Made by a program: the position numbers and the translations under genes. 64,000 bases of DNA from Vandiemenella viatica. Lineage: Eukaryota; Arthropoda; Insecta; Orthoptera; Morabidae. Below, piece by piece: positions 53,839 through 64,000 of the stretch. The notes beneath the pieces were generated by a model. It saw only the letters and a program-made list of their open reading frames with translations. It had not been told where the DNA came from and made no database searches. Location of the stretch: the NCBI GenBank assembly GCA_031002005.1, contig CM061921.1, forward strand, positions 125,270,597 through 125,334,596, given 5' to 3'. Positions within the stretch are counted from its first letter, which is position 1. Each line of letters starts with the position of its first letter.

Positions 53839-54198
53839 TTGGAAGAAGTAGCGGCATATTTTGATGAAGACTTTACGGGAAGAAAATGTCAAGAGACGGA
53901 AAGGAAAGATGAAGCGGTTATTATTTCTACTAGAAATGATGACAGAAATTGTGGTCTGGGAACTGAAGTGAACGATGACATTGAAGACGAGATGAGTTAT
54001 GAAGATACCGAAGAAGAGATGGAAAGTGACGAAGAGATAAGTAGTGAAGACGGAGGGAATGTAAAATATTTTTTCATAAAGAAACAAAAAGTTTGTGAAG
54101 ATGAAAATGAAGAATCAACGAGTGGCAAAGAGAAAAAGAAGAGAGGGCTCGATATATATGATGAGGAAGAAGGGTGGCGGAGAGTGCAAGGAAGATGA
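53839..54198 (+). other. Acidic open frame inside the LTR element
   Basis: About 119 codons dominated by Glu, Asp, Lys and Ser (DDIEDEMSYEDTEEEMESDE-type sequence). No domain recognised. It sits between the Gag remnant and the integrase tail, where a deletion has joined distant parts of the element, so it may be an out-of-context piece. Confidence 0.4.
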
Positions 54199-54269
54199 AG
54201 CAACGAGGGGAAAAGTGAAAATGAAAGGGAAAAGATAGTTTCACCAAGAAGTAGAAGAGGATCTTTTAG

Positions 54270-54512
54270 AAGAAGATATATGATCAGCGTGCAGGAAAAT
54301 TGGAAAGTAGGTGAACTAGTGCTTGTAAAGAAACTCATGAAAAATCCAGTAGTATAAATGCCGAGATAAAAGGTTTTTTTTGATGTATTCGAGGGACCTA
54401 ATATAATAGCGGAGAAACCTCATCAGAATGCATATTATCTAAAATAACCAAAATCTGGAAAGTATTTGGGTTTAAGAAATATCAGTGACTTAAGATTGTA
54501 CAAAGAATAAAT
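54270..54512 (+). pseudogene. Integrase C-terminal (GPY/F-like) remnant
   Basis: The plus strand gives VQENWKVGELVLVKKLM, then after a frameshift FFDVFEGPNIIAEKPHQNAY and GKYLGLRNISDLRLYKE. This fits the W.VGDLVLV ... F...YEGPY.I......AY.L....G...G..N...LK.Y pattern at the end of gypsy-type integrases. The catalytic core upstream is absent. Confidence 0.7.
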
Positions 54513-54550
54513 ATGTTCACATAAAATTATGTAATTTTCGTGAAAAATTG

Positions 54551-54562
54551 GCAGGAAGGATA
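54551..54562 (+). other. Candidate polypurine tract
   Basis: GCAGGAAGGATA directly precedes the inferred 3' LTR start (TGATTCCCTACTTG). Its position suits plus-strand priming; the tract is short and imperfect. Confidence 0.4.
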
Positions 54563-56146
54563 TGATTCCCTACTTGCATGTACAATATTTATATTTCTTT
54601 GAAATGTCATCTGTGTCTTGTAACAGAATGACCAAATATGGGTCATTCCGTACATTTTTATATATAATATTTTGTATATTTTGATATATAAAAAGAATGA
54701 GAAAGGAATTATCGGAGAGGATTGTCAGTGTTTTTGGGACCTCCCAGCTAAGACGCGCCAGATTGTCGCGACAGGCCGGCGGCTGCCAGGGACAATGGAT
54801 ACCAGCTACCCTTTCTCACGCATTTAGTCAAGCGTATAATCCCTTGGCTACGGGGAAACTGTACACTGGGGCGAATGATCGTATCCAAACACCAGGTCTC
54901 GGGACGGGCAGTTGGAGGTCACAGGTGACGAATAAGTCCGAGGCTATCCCAAGTTCGCACGAATCGAGATAGAGAATGTTCGCCTATCGTGACAGCCGGA
55001 AGGAGGAGCTTGAAAATGGCAGGACCAATCGAGCGAGACTTTCCTTTGCATTTTGTAATGCCGGTGTATTTTTGCTCTATGGAAACCACAAGCGACGGGA
55101 TGAGGTTTTTTCCGGCAGACGCTGGAGAGGACTTGACTCCGAGCTTTCAGACTGGAAGGAGCGGATCTTCCGAAGCTGGAGCATCTTGGCATCGAACCTG
55201 AGGGTCAATAAGCGTGTCCTGTACAGTGAGGTCGCTGTGCACGCATCCAGTACGCTTGCTGACGGACATCGTGCATTGTCCGCTATAGCCAAGGGGCTAT
55301 AGTAATTCCGCCGTCGCGGGAAATACATCGCCGTCACGGTAATAATTCTACAGTGTAGTGTGGTACTTTTATTCGGTCATTGAGTACAGCCCTGTAACGA
55401 CCACTGAATGTAGGAGTTCTCGCACCCCCAAATATTGAGCTAGCTGGGGCAGACTTTCTTAAAGCCACACTTGGTGGATAATTTAAATTATCCTGGCACC
55501 CAGCATTTGAGATCGGATACAGTTAATGTCAATACTGTATTTGATTTATGGTTCCCGATCATTGTGAAGGGAACTTTCATTTAAAAAAATCAAGTGTGAC
55601 ACTTACCAATTAACATTGGGAGTTTGTTTCAAGAATAATTTTAAAAGTGGTTATGTTTTAATGCTTTGTTTATTTGTTAATATGTTGGCAATTGTAAGAA
55701 GAGGCTTTGCATAGTTCTTTTCATCATATTTCAATGTGTCAATGTTAACGATAAATAAGCCTCACGTGTACGCCATTATGAGTACCCAATAAATTAGCTG
55801 CCTAGGGTTTCTTTAAATTATAAAAAGAAGTAAAATGTTTTCACCCTTACCTCCCCACCGGCACATACCGCTACAGTCTGCGATATAACTTTAGTTTGAG
55901 AAGAGTGTAATAGCAGCTCTGACGGTGGATGTGGGTGTAAGGAGAATCTTTATTTTTATTGGTTGCTTGCCAAGAAGTTTTTATGGCAGAGAGAAGAAGG
56001 ATGATATAAGCAAAAAAATAAAAAAATAAAAATAAATGGAATACTGTTGTATTATTATTGGAGGCCTATAAATTTATTAAGTACGAACATATGAAAATAA
56101 ATAGAATTACTGAATATTAAATTTATTAGTATAAAAATATCTTATA
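54563..56146 (+). repeat. 3' LTR, split by a solo LTR
   Basis: The first part is 54563-54618 and resumes at 55876-55879 (duplicated GTCT) through about 56146 with CGATATAACTTTAGTTTGAG, GACGGTGGATGT and TTGTATTATTATTGGAGGCC. An A-rich stretch near 56009-56037 is not in the 5' LTR. Confidence 0.82.
54619..55875. mobile_element. Solo LTR of a second retrotransposon family, 1257 bp
   Basis: Begins TGTAACAGAATGACC and ends CCGCTACA (TG...CA). It is flanked by the 4-bp target duplication GTCT at 54615-54618 and 55876-55879. It lies inside the 3' LTR, whose sequence rejoins perfectly when it is removed. It contains TATATAAAAAG near 54685-54696 as a possible promoter and several short frames without homology. 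Internal sequence and a partner LTR are absent, as expected after LTR-LTR recombination. Confidence 0.82.
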
Positions 56147-56780
56147 GTACCATACCCTCATTAGGCAGCGTCCACTTAGGGGTTCCCATATTTTCCGCCT
56201 AGCCCGAGGATGAGACAAAACATTTATTAATTTCCTCGGTTATATGAATTCTATCTAGTTGGAGCACCAATCTACAATTGCAAAAAATATTGTCCTGTCC
56301 ACAATTTCAGGAATGAGATGTACTAAGTCAGTACATCAAGGGCAGTACGGTATGCAGTTTAACACAGAATCAGAACACGGATGGGAAACCTTTGGCAACA
56401 TCACGTAGCCTATGGTTAACACGATATTAACTAAACGGAGGACTGCCGTTCGAATCCCCAGAGGCAAAGAAATCTATTATTTGGGATATAAACCACACTT
56501 TATGTGCTTCCACATCAAAGAAAAGTCTAATTGTATGCACACTGGCGGAACTTAAAGTCCCAGCACACAGACGGAGCTGTGATAAATGAATGAAATTTGG
56601 CCCCAAGTATCCGCACATGAAAAGTATTAAATGAATAAAAAAATTGAAAGCTATGCATATAATAGTAACAGAATTACGGGGCTATTTATTATGCAAAATC
56701 GTCATGTTCTTTAGCGTACAAGTGGTGAACAGTGTGGTGTAACATGAAACTTTTTGTCCACAAGTTCTTGTTGAACAAGT
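56147..56780. other. Unassigned, with a tRNA-like trace
   Basis: A tRNA-like segment at about 56405-56468 ends with GCCGTTCGAATCCCCAGAGG (B box) and is probably a SINE head. From about 56530, TGGCGGAACTTAAAGTCCCA may belong to the 5' side of the following Tc1-like relic. Confidence 0.4.
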
Positions 56781-57265
56781 ATGCCAAGGCGAAGAGTGAC
56801 GACCCTCTACACCCAAATGTCTAACTGTCTCAGAGGTCGGGGAACTGGCGTGTTTGAAATGGGTGCAACATATCGTGAAATCCCCAGAAGGATTAGCTGT
56901 AGTGTAATGCCAGTTTGCAGACTTGTTACACAGTGAATGAAAGAAGGCTCTAGTACTCCTCGAGCAGGAACAGGTCCATACAGATGTACAACAGCGCGAG
57001 AAGACTGCCAGATTGTGTGGGCAGCTGTTGCTACAGACGGGTGACTGCAAGCCAGAACGAATTAGTGGTTAGACAGTGAATCACTCCCCAAACGATTGTA
57101 AACCAGTTGTTTGAAGCAAGGTTACACACTCAAAGTGTTCCATTAACCTGATCTCATTGCCAGCATCGTCTAATCCCGTGTAATTCAAAACTGAAATGGA
57201 CACGTGAATGGTGTACATTTGTGTTTAGAGATGAGTCTCTATCTGTCTGTGGCAAAGTTATAATC
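56781..57265 (+). pseudogene. Tc1-like transposase relic
   Basis: The plus strand opens MPRRRVTTLYTQMSNCLRGR and GVFEMGATYREIPRRISC (helix-turn-helix region), then AGTGPYRCTTAREDCQIVWA, matching the RCTT.REDR block between the two DNA-binding subdomains. Farther on, in shifted frames, KLKWTREWCTFVFRDESLSV matches W...W..V.F.DES.F around the first catalytic Asp. Stops and shifts occur near 56935, 57044 and later. The remaining catalytic part is not recognisable. Confidence 0.72.
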
Positions 57266-58109
57266 CAGAAATGCTTCGTTCCAGATACGTCTACCAGATG
57301 GGACAGCATAACTGGTAGGTGGTGCACTAAATTAGATATATAATAGACCTTCAACTCCCAGCAATTTACCCAAGACTGAAAAAAAAACGCCGCCCAAGAA
57401 ACTCGCAGACGCACAGAGGTGAGTTCAGAGTTCTAAAGTTAAAATAATTACCAAGATATACTTTTCGGTCATAATAATTACTAAAACAACGAAATCCGTT
57501 GATTTTTGAGGAATTACACCGCTTTACTCATAACGTCGATAGCCGTCGCAGCTTTCTTTATGAACAGCGGACATACACTAGCAGAGGCAGTTATGACAAA
57601 TTCCAAAGCAATTAGCTAATGTACGCACGGAAAAAATATTTGTATGACCGACAAGAGAATCCGAATGGACTAAGTCACACTTTATAGCTATGCAGCATTA
57701 TAGAACCGTGTATGGCATATCAACCTAAAACTTAAGTTTAAGTAGGAAGGGCTTTTACGAAATCACGCTAATGGTGAGGTAAGAAGCGATTGTAAATTAC
57801 AAGGGTTCAAAAAAATAACTCCTTATTTTTTTCCACCACAAAGACGGAATATATGTGCAAAAACGACTAAGAGGAAAGGTCGACAATTATATTCATGGGA
57901 CCTAACGCTATCTGTATCTCCTAATTTAATACTAATATAACAATTTTAACTGTGATAAAAACAATAAAGGAAAGTAAATCCATCTCAAATTTAGATTAGT
58001 GTTTTAGCTTTTGAAACTCAATGAAGGGAAGTAGGAAATATTTTACATTTCCCATTATTTTTAGTTATAACGGATACTACTTTAAAGTTTTGTGCCATTC
58101 ATTACTTCT
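57266..58109. other. Intergenic, nothing recognised
   Basis: AT-rich. The end of the Tc1-like element may lie in the first 200 bp, but I could not fix a terminal repeat. Confidence 0.35.
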
Positions 58110-58330
58110 TGCTGAACATTCCCGATGTGTGAGAGGTAACGCAAGAGCCTGGGATTCGTCACACCCGTTGGCCTTCCGATTTCTGTTTTCCATGGTTTCG
58201 TTAAATCGCTCCGCTTTTATAACGTTAAAGTTCCTTCAGAAGGTCTTGGTCGAATTATTTCCCGATTCAAGTTCTCAGTACATTCCGACTTCAATGTCTT
58301 AGGCATCGAGCAGACGAAAAAAAAAAAAGT
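58110..58330 (+). repeat. SINE family A copy, highly diverged
   Basis: GTTTTCCATGGTTTCGTTAA, ATCGCTCC, GTTCCTTCAGAAGGTCTTGG and a final ATCGAGCAGACGAAAAAAAA follow the order of the family A body and A-rich tail, with many substitutions. Confidence 0.55.
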
Positions 58331-59540
58331 CTGACCGATCGCATTCTGCATTAAAACATTTATAACATTCGTATAATAGCAGTAATTTACACCTGATAAC
58401 ACGATTTCACCTCAAGAACTATCTCAAATGAAAATAATTACGTCTTTTGCAACTATAAACATTTGTGGTATTCAATAGACGGCCTCGGTAGTGTGGTATC
58501 TGCTTTTAGGGAAAGTAAATTCTCGATCATACTGTTCTAACAATAGTAAAAATTATCAAATTGAATATTATTAAGGATTATGAATTTTAAGCTATTTACA
58601 TGACATATTATTCTGGACCAAATAGTATCGATGAAAAGTGTGTGTACAGTTTAATTGAACTTATTAAAACTTGAGCATAGTGAAATATACGTAAACATTG
58701 AAGTTTATTTTATTAATACTTGAACAATTACACATTTTCGAGTGTCTTTGATTTTAAAACAGTTAGAGCAATTTCTCAGGGTCATTTAATGGGTAGAACA
58801 GATTGCATAAGCTTCCGTCTCGTACGAAGATTTACCGTTACACTGCTGACGAGGTCAGGTCCCACGCATAAAAAGCCAGAATAGCGCCACAGGGGTCGTC
58901 CAGCTTTCTCACCCGGCTTGACGTGGTGGTCGCTTCCCCAGGCCGAGACGTGTCATTAAGTGGTCAGGCCTCGGTGAAGGTCACTTGACGCTGCACCAGA
59001 CCAGTATCAAAATAAGTGTGTTCCTTCATCCGTTCCTCTGCTCCGAGGAAAGCTCTGTACCCTTCCCACTGCGATGTGTGGTATAACCCTCGCGAATCAC
59101 AGCGCTGCCCCACCAAAAAAAAAACGTTAATAACATAGCTTGCGAGGTTCTTTAGTGGCTGGACCATCCCCCATCACTCTCCAAGCTCGCCTCTTTACTG
59201 AGAAAGGGCATTAAAGTCTATTTTCGGTCGCCGGCACCAGCTAACGGTCTTTGGCGGGTCTTTTCCTAAACGTGCCCAAATGGAAAGCGAGTCTTAGTTA
59301 TTTATGATGGGCAATAAATCCACTGCCTGTCCAATTCAGGTAGAAGTAGAAAGTTTAGTCACGTGTAAATCTGAACGCTTTGTCGAGTCACGTAGAACTG
59401 TCTGTTTGACACGCCACACCGCCAAGACGTCACACATACTGTGCGAACACTCGGTGCCTAATAACACTGTACTTATTAATTCATTACAGTTGCGAAGGGG
59501 CTATAGTACCTGGGATCACCGACACGATGACTGTTTATAC
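58331..59540. other. Unassigned, with a GC-rich middle
   Basis: 58330-58790 is AT-rich and featureless. 58790-59290 is GC-rich (GTCGTCCAGCTTTCTCACCC, CTTGACGTGGTGGTCG) with an A-run near 59116; it may be part of an uncharacterised repeat. No domain was seen in the short frames. Confidence 0.35.
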
Positions 59541-59742
59541 TAATGGCTCGATGACATCAAAGCCATTACAGACGAAAAATGACAGAGTTCAAGGAACGAG
59601 AAAGATTTTCGCTAGAGCCTTTGGATGGATCCTTCTCGGTTCTCACCGAGTGATTTCGATCTACCATGCGTAACCGAAATATGGCTGGAAATTTAAACCT
59701 CCAGAATGCGAGGCTTGAGCGTTAACACTCATCCACCAAGGT
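59541..59742 (-). repeat. SINE family A copy, diverged
   Basis: Minus-oriented: GGCTCGATGACATCAAAGCC, AAGGAACGAGAAAGATTTTC, TCACCGAGTGATTTCG and head-side CCAGAATGCGAGGCTTGAGC follow family order. Confidence 0.6.
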
Positions 59743-59959
59743 CAATACTTCGAGTCCAACTGGGGGTATGGGTATTTAAGTAAGTGTTGAGTGTATCTTG
59801 TATCGTCTTTCACATCTACGAGCAAAAGCCGTTTGTAAATATGTGAGTACAAAGAGCGATCACATAAAAACGCTGTCGCTGGCCGAAGGGCCATCGCTTC
59901 GAAGGTCATAAAAGAAACTTAAAAAATGTTATTCATCCATCACCAGAGCATCGTGTGTG

Positions 59960-60175
59960 AACGTTAATGTTGTGGCTTCGCAATCCGGAGGACGTGGGTA
60001 CGAATCCCCGTCCGATCAACCAGATTTCGATTTTATATAGTTTCCCGAAATTTCTCCAGGCAAATGCCAGTGTCCCTTAGAATGTGCCATGGCCGTATTC
60101 CCCCCCCCCATTCCTAAACCCCTAGTCCTTCCAGGCCTCTAAATACCTCCACGTCAACGAAGCATAAAGCCACAA
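59960..60175 (+). repeat. SINE family A copy
   Basis: Head GTTAATGTTGTGGCTTCGCA, CCGGAGGACGTGGG and TACGAATCCCCGTCC (B box); body CAGATTTCGATTTTATATAG, AATTTCTCCAGGCAAATGCC, ATGGCCG and CACGTCAACGAAGCATAAAG. It lies about 220 bp from the inverted copy at 59541-59742. Confidence 0.75.
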
Positions 60176-61239
60176 TCAAAAATCAAAAAAGATACAAACC
60201 TTTAAAAAAAGGTGCAAAATTACTGCCAGTTTTTCAGGCTCAACCACAATGGTCATTGATACTGCTCCAAATCATCATTTCTTTTATTCAATTCAGTAGA
60301 TTGTTTCATCAGTGTGAAGGGAAATTTTGTGGGAATAAAGGTGTATATATATACGGTCATTACAATATAAGCTGAGATTCCGAGACAATGTGAGGTGGGT
60401 ACCCAATATTAGCAAATCTAAATTGGAAATACTGTTTCAATATGATCCAATGTATTATGGTATCTCTTTTTAGAAAGCAAACCACCTGTAGACAAGCTGA
60501 CAGGCGTTATGCCGAAAATGACTAAAATGGATTCGTACGAAATATCTTTGCAATTAGGGGGTCGTAAAAAGGGAAAAGATAAAAGTGTTGTAACACAGCG
60601 CTTTATCCATAATTACGTATTCGTCATTCAAAATTTTCAGATAATTACAGTTTGTGCATTTTGGCCTGAAAATGCTCTCACGGAACCTTGAAAATGTTCT
60701 TTCTCGTACTATTTGCATGGCAAAATGAATGAATTAATATTGTATATTGATAGTACAATATTGTTTGCATACTTTACGGGAAATGTTTAGATTAACATTT
60801 CTTTGTCTGACTAGTGAAAGTGTGGGTAAACGTGAATGCAATCAGAATGGCTTACACGGAAGATAATTCCAATCTAATTTAACTGCGCTGTATCAGACAC
60901 TGTTCAACAGAGCATAGAACCATACACACGTGACGAACTATGATATTATGAACTTAATATAACAAGACGGTAAATATTAACAATAATAGAAATTAATCGG
61001 ACCATAGTTGTTATCGATGACGCGGAAATGTTCGATCCACTTCAGATTTCGGATATTAATCGTGTTTAGTCGCTTGTTCCCGGGACCAACCACAAACACT
61101 CATTTCTACAGACACTTAAGTATTCTTAGTTTTCAGATAAATACGACTAACCTCTTATGAATCCACGATGTTCCAAATTGGAAAAAAAATTACAAATTTC
61201 CTTCAATACACACACACACACGCACACACATAAGGATTT
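60176..61239. other. Intergenic, nothing recognised
   Basis: AT-rich. A (CA)n run lies at about 61203-61229. No gene supported. Confidence 0.4.
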
Positions 61240-61440
61240 TTTTATGGCTTTACACCTCGCCGACATCGAGGTCATTAAAGGTGGGATAGGACTGTGGACA
61301 AGGAACGGAAAGGAATTCGGCCTTGGCCTTTTGATGGAAGCATCTCGGCATTCACCTGGAGTGATTTAGGGAAACCATGGAAAAACCCAAATCTGGATGC
61401 CCGGACGGAATTTCAAGCCGCCGCGCCGTCCTCCCGAATC
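61240..61440 (-). repeat. SINE family A copy
   Basis: GGCTTTACACCTCGCCGACA, AAGGAACGGAAAGGAATTCG, CTCGGCATTCACCTGGAGTG, CCATGGAAAAACCCAAATCT and GCCCGGACGGAATTTCAAGC, ending in head-type CCGTCCTCCCGAATCC. The A-box part is cut off where the next LINE fragment begins. Confidence 0.82.
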
Positions 61441-61926
61441 CGTAAAAACCTACCCTATTGTTGACGTTAATAGTGGCCACAAGCCAGTAGTAATGGACTT
61501 TAAAATGCAGCGCATTGGAAATGCAAGAAGGGACGTCAAAATATCAAGACGCTTAGATATAAGAAAATCAGCAATTCCTGAAGTGAGAACTAATGTTGGC
61601 CCTACTCTGGTGGAGAAGACGAAAGTTATAGAAGAGACTTGGCCTATAGAAGAGACTCTATCTGGAACTTTATAAATGAAAGCATTATTCAAGTCCAATA
61701 AAATAACATTGCATACATCACTAACATCAAGAGGCAGCTCTGTATTACTGATGAAATCCTTGAGTTTATGAATGAAAGAAGGAAATATAAAACCAAGGAT
61801 CCCATAAAATCCAAAAACATCCACATAGACATACGCAGAAAAAATGCAGAGTAGTAAGGGAAACATCGATGTCTAGCAAATGTAAGGAAATTAAGATACT
61901 CCAGGAGAAACACGATCACTTCAACT
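61441..61926 (+). pseudogene. RTE/CR1-type LINE fragment, left half
   Basis: The plus strand gives SGHKPVVMDFKMQRIGN with DVKISRRLDIRKSA (end of endonuclease, linker), then in a shifted frame ITDEILEFMNERRKYKTKDP, IHIDIRRKN and LANV with a final HDHFN. This is the W.TDEIL.LM.ERR..K linker of RTE-like or CR1-like LINEs. It continues at 63529 after the inserted element. Confidence 0.72.
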
Positions 61927-63283
61927 CAGGGGCGCCGACTCTGTGGGTGCTCGGGGGCTCCTGCACCCACGAGAGGTAAACAGTGGGTGCGGAGCACCCA
62001 TGAGCATAGACACCAAAACTAATCAGTAATCGACTTTGGGCGATACCACTATTAGCTACCTCCAACGCCGCATGGTAAGGCAAGACGTCTCGACGAGATC
62101 GCGCTTGCTTACGATGCGAGCGTGTGCGACTGCACGTTGAAGGATAATATTAAACACTACGTTATATCATACGTAACACCATCTAGTGTTCAATAAATAA
62201 GTGATTTGTGAAGAGCATGCACAGAAGCAAGCCAAACAACTCACCCTGCGCGCAAGTATTGGGAATGTTATAGCCTATCTGAGCGCGAATAAACGGCCGG
62301 CTGAGTCGGCCGCAGATAAATTACTCTCTCGCGTTCAAGTACAAAATTCCCGATCACCTGCAGGTAAAAAGTCCCACCAAAAGGCCTTTAAAAAAAATTT
62401 ATTCTGTGAAAACCTCAGCATGCCATAAATTTATTTTTTCGATATTCATGAAAACAATTTTGAACGAAACTAATTTTTTTAAAAAATTCGGCTGTGCCCC
62501 CATTCCCATCAGCCAGGTATTCAATTTTTTACGTAGACGTTACAAAAGAACTGTTATACAAATTTTCACGGTGCCTCAAATACCTGCCAATAAATGTTTA
62601 CCTGCTCTCATACTATATGACTCAGCACACATGGTAGCGCGCTTAAAATGAGAAATAACGGATGACATGAACCTCGAAGAAATCGCTGATATTTTATAAA
62701 TAGAGCTGCAATTCGACAAATACGTTTGAATTGAGAAAAAACTGATATTATACAGATTATTAAATATTTCTTCTTAAAAGATTTATTAATTTTGATTAGT
62801 CGTTCATGCATTTCATAAAACAATTGTGTACATTAAGTTGGTACTAATAAATATCTCCTGCTGGTAAAAATTATGTTATTATGTTAATAAAGTAATATAA
62901 TATAATGGTTTCATTTTTTTTATTTCTTTTATTATGTTAAGTATGCGTTCTACATTGTTCAATCTTGCATGTTTTATCGGTCTTTTCTTCCTTCTCCTCC
63001 GCGCGTCTGTATTCATTACTTTGGTCACGATGCCGATCCTCGCGGACGGAAATCAAATGCGATACTAATTTTCTGAGTTTCATTGGGAGTTATCTTTATT
63101 ATTCTCTCTTCTCTGTACGTTTATTATTCAAACGTGTCAAAAACGTTCAACCAATCCTAATGAGAGTAAGTAAAATGCAAAATCTTTGTTTTCTCTGCCC
63201 GTCTCTTCGCTTATAACTGAATTTTTACGATTATGCAAGACTAGCTGGTGGCCGCACTTTGTTCGTGTTTGTCAAGAATTTTG

Positions 63284-63330
<47 letters not shown>

Positions 63331-63528
63331 ATGGAACATTAATTATTTTCAGGATAAATAGTAGGCTATGTTACTACCTGCCAAATCAGTAACTCTCCAG
63401 TACAACTCCTATCAAAATAGCTTCAGGTACGTCGCTATTCTTTTTTTATTTATTTTTATCTAAAAAAAAAAAAAATTCATCAAATGAGTCTGAGCACCCA
63501 CGAGGTTTTCTAAAAGCCTGCGCCCCAG
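61927..63528. mobile_element. hAT-like nonautonomous element, 1.6 kb, inside a LINE
   Basis: The left end CAGGGGCGCCGACTCTGTGG and the right end GCGCCCCAG (complement CTGGGGCGC) form a short terminal repeat, and GAGCACCCACGAGG-type words recur near both ends. TTCAACT lies on both sides (61920-61926 and 63529-63535; 7 identical bases, 8 with one mismatch). No transposase frame was seen. It contains a CTAGCTGG-headed repeat fragment at 63241-63285 followed by a 41-base T-run (63288-63328). Confidence 0.75.
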
Positions 63529-63890
63529 TTCAACTTATACAAAAAGTCCAAAGAGCTGAATAGTCTATAAAGGAAGCGGCGCGGACAAGTACTGAGGAAT
63601 GTAAACAATGAAATTATCCTTGGAGTTGAAGGAAAGCTTAAAAGGTGGAAAGAATATATCGAACTTCTTTTTAAAGATGACGGAGATGACCCTCCTTCAC
63701 CAGACGAAAGAATCAATGAAGTCAGTCCAGAAATCATAAAGAGTGAATTAGTACATGCCATTAAACTTCAGAAGAATTATAAAGCCATAGGTCCTGATGG
63801 AGTTTACTCTGAAGTTATTAAAGATATTGCTGAGCAGGATTCGAATGGTCTCAGCCTCTTAACATCATTGTTCAATGTGCATCAATCAGT
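63529..63890 (+). pseudogene. RTE/CR1-type LINE fragment, right half
   Basis: Continues the left half: NLYKKSKELNSL, a stop, then RNVNNEIILGVEGKLKRWKE, YIELLFKDDGDDPPSPDERI, SPEIIKSELVHAIK, a degraded KAIGPDGVYSEVIKDI and LLTSLFNV. This matches RWKEY...LF.D....P......I...E...AI..LK..KAPGPDG at the start of the reverse transcriptase. It breaks off before motif A. Confidence 0.75.
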
Positions 63891-64000
63891 TAGATGATCC
63901 TTCTGTTCCCTCCAAATCTTAGGAATTGCAAATGGTATTTGATGTGTACCGTTTTTCCACTCAGTCAACTGTCTAACACACGAAACTTAGCATACATTTG
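63891..64000. other. Window edge, nothing recognised
   Basis: Short AT-rich end with no signal. Confidence 0.3.

Larger units (their letters stand above)
51319..56146 (+). mobile_element. Ty3/gypsy-like LTR retrotransposon, internally deleted
   Basis: Direct repeats bound the element. The 5' LTR is about 51319-51570 and the 3' LTR is about 54563-56146, split by another insertion. A TGGCGCC primer-binding-type sequence follows the 5' LTR directly. The internal part has a decayed Gag and, at the far end, a GPY/F-like integrase tail; protease, reverse transcriptase, RNase H and the integrase catalytic core are missing. The two LTRs differ by substitutions and by an extra 80 bp or so in the 3' copy, so the insertion is old. 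No target duplication found. Confidence 0.82.

Noticed and set aside
53997..54338. Ser/Phe-rich antisense frame
   Set aside because: Complement of the acidic Lys/Glu-rich sequence in the LTR element.
54976..55302. 108-codon frame, possible gene
   Set aside because: Lies inside a solo LTR, has no domain, and overlaps another open frame of similar quality.

Overview
The window looks like a chromosome segment from an insect, most likely a hemimetabolous (polyneopteran-like) one. It is AT-rich and has multi-exon GT-AG genes, insect-type vitellogenin architecture, abundant tRNA-headed SINEs, several non-LTR retrotransposon clades and mariner/Tc1/hAT-like DNA elements. The species cannot be fixed from sequence alone.

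The only host gene I can support is a complete, apparently intact vitellogenin gene on the + strand at 13382-23615. I model it as 18 coding exons joined by GT-AG introns. They add up to 5445 nt, or 1814 residues, with an open frame through every junction. The product has a signal peptide, a lipoprotein N-terminal region, a furin-type RYRR cleavage site behind an acidic Ser/Glu linker, a DUF1943-type region, a C-terminal von Willebrand D domain (DGLR and GLCG motifs), a polyserine tract and a Cys-rich tail. A poly(A) signal follows about 45 bp after the stop. Intron 1 holds an old interspersed repeat, and intron 6 holds two copies of one SINE in inverted orientation.

The rest is transposon-derived. 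Upstream (1-13.3 kb): LINE fragments, SINEs, a 631-bp foldback repeat, a 360-bp MITE and an 803-bp terminal-inverted-repeat element with GC-rich ends. From 23.8 to 41 kb: a deleted mariner element just past the vitellogenin poly(A) signal, two related LINEs head to head, a (GATC)/(ATCT) microsatellite, a Tx1/L1-type LINE with decayed ORF1 and ORF2, and further LINE copies on both strands. From 38.6 to 43 kb: a satellite-like array of about 275-bp dimers that becomes about 138-bp monomers, split by a 2.2-kb LINE. From 43.4 to 47 kb: foldback and tandem repeats.

From 51.3 to 56.1 kb: an internally deleted Ty3/gypsy-like LTR element. It keeps Gag and the end of integrase, and its 3' LTR is interrupted by a solo LTR of another family with a 4-bp target duplication. 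From 56.7 to 64 kb: a Tc1-like relic, more SINEs, and an RTE/CR1-type LINE split by a 1.6-kb hAT-like element with a visible target duplication.

I see no bacterial operon, CRISPR array or convincing new enzymatic system. The best second-look items are the dimer-to-monomer satellite, the recurrent closely spaced inverted SINE pairs (one inside vitellogenin), the cleanly nested insertions, and several terminal-inverted-repeat elements I cannot name. All coordinates of decayed repeats are approximate.
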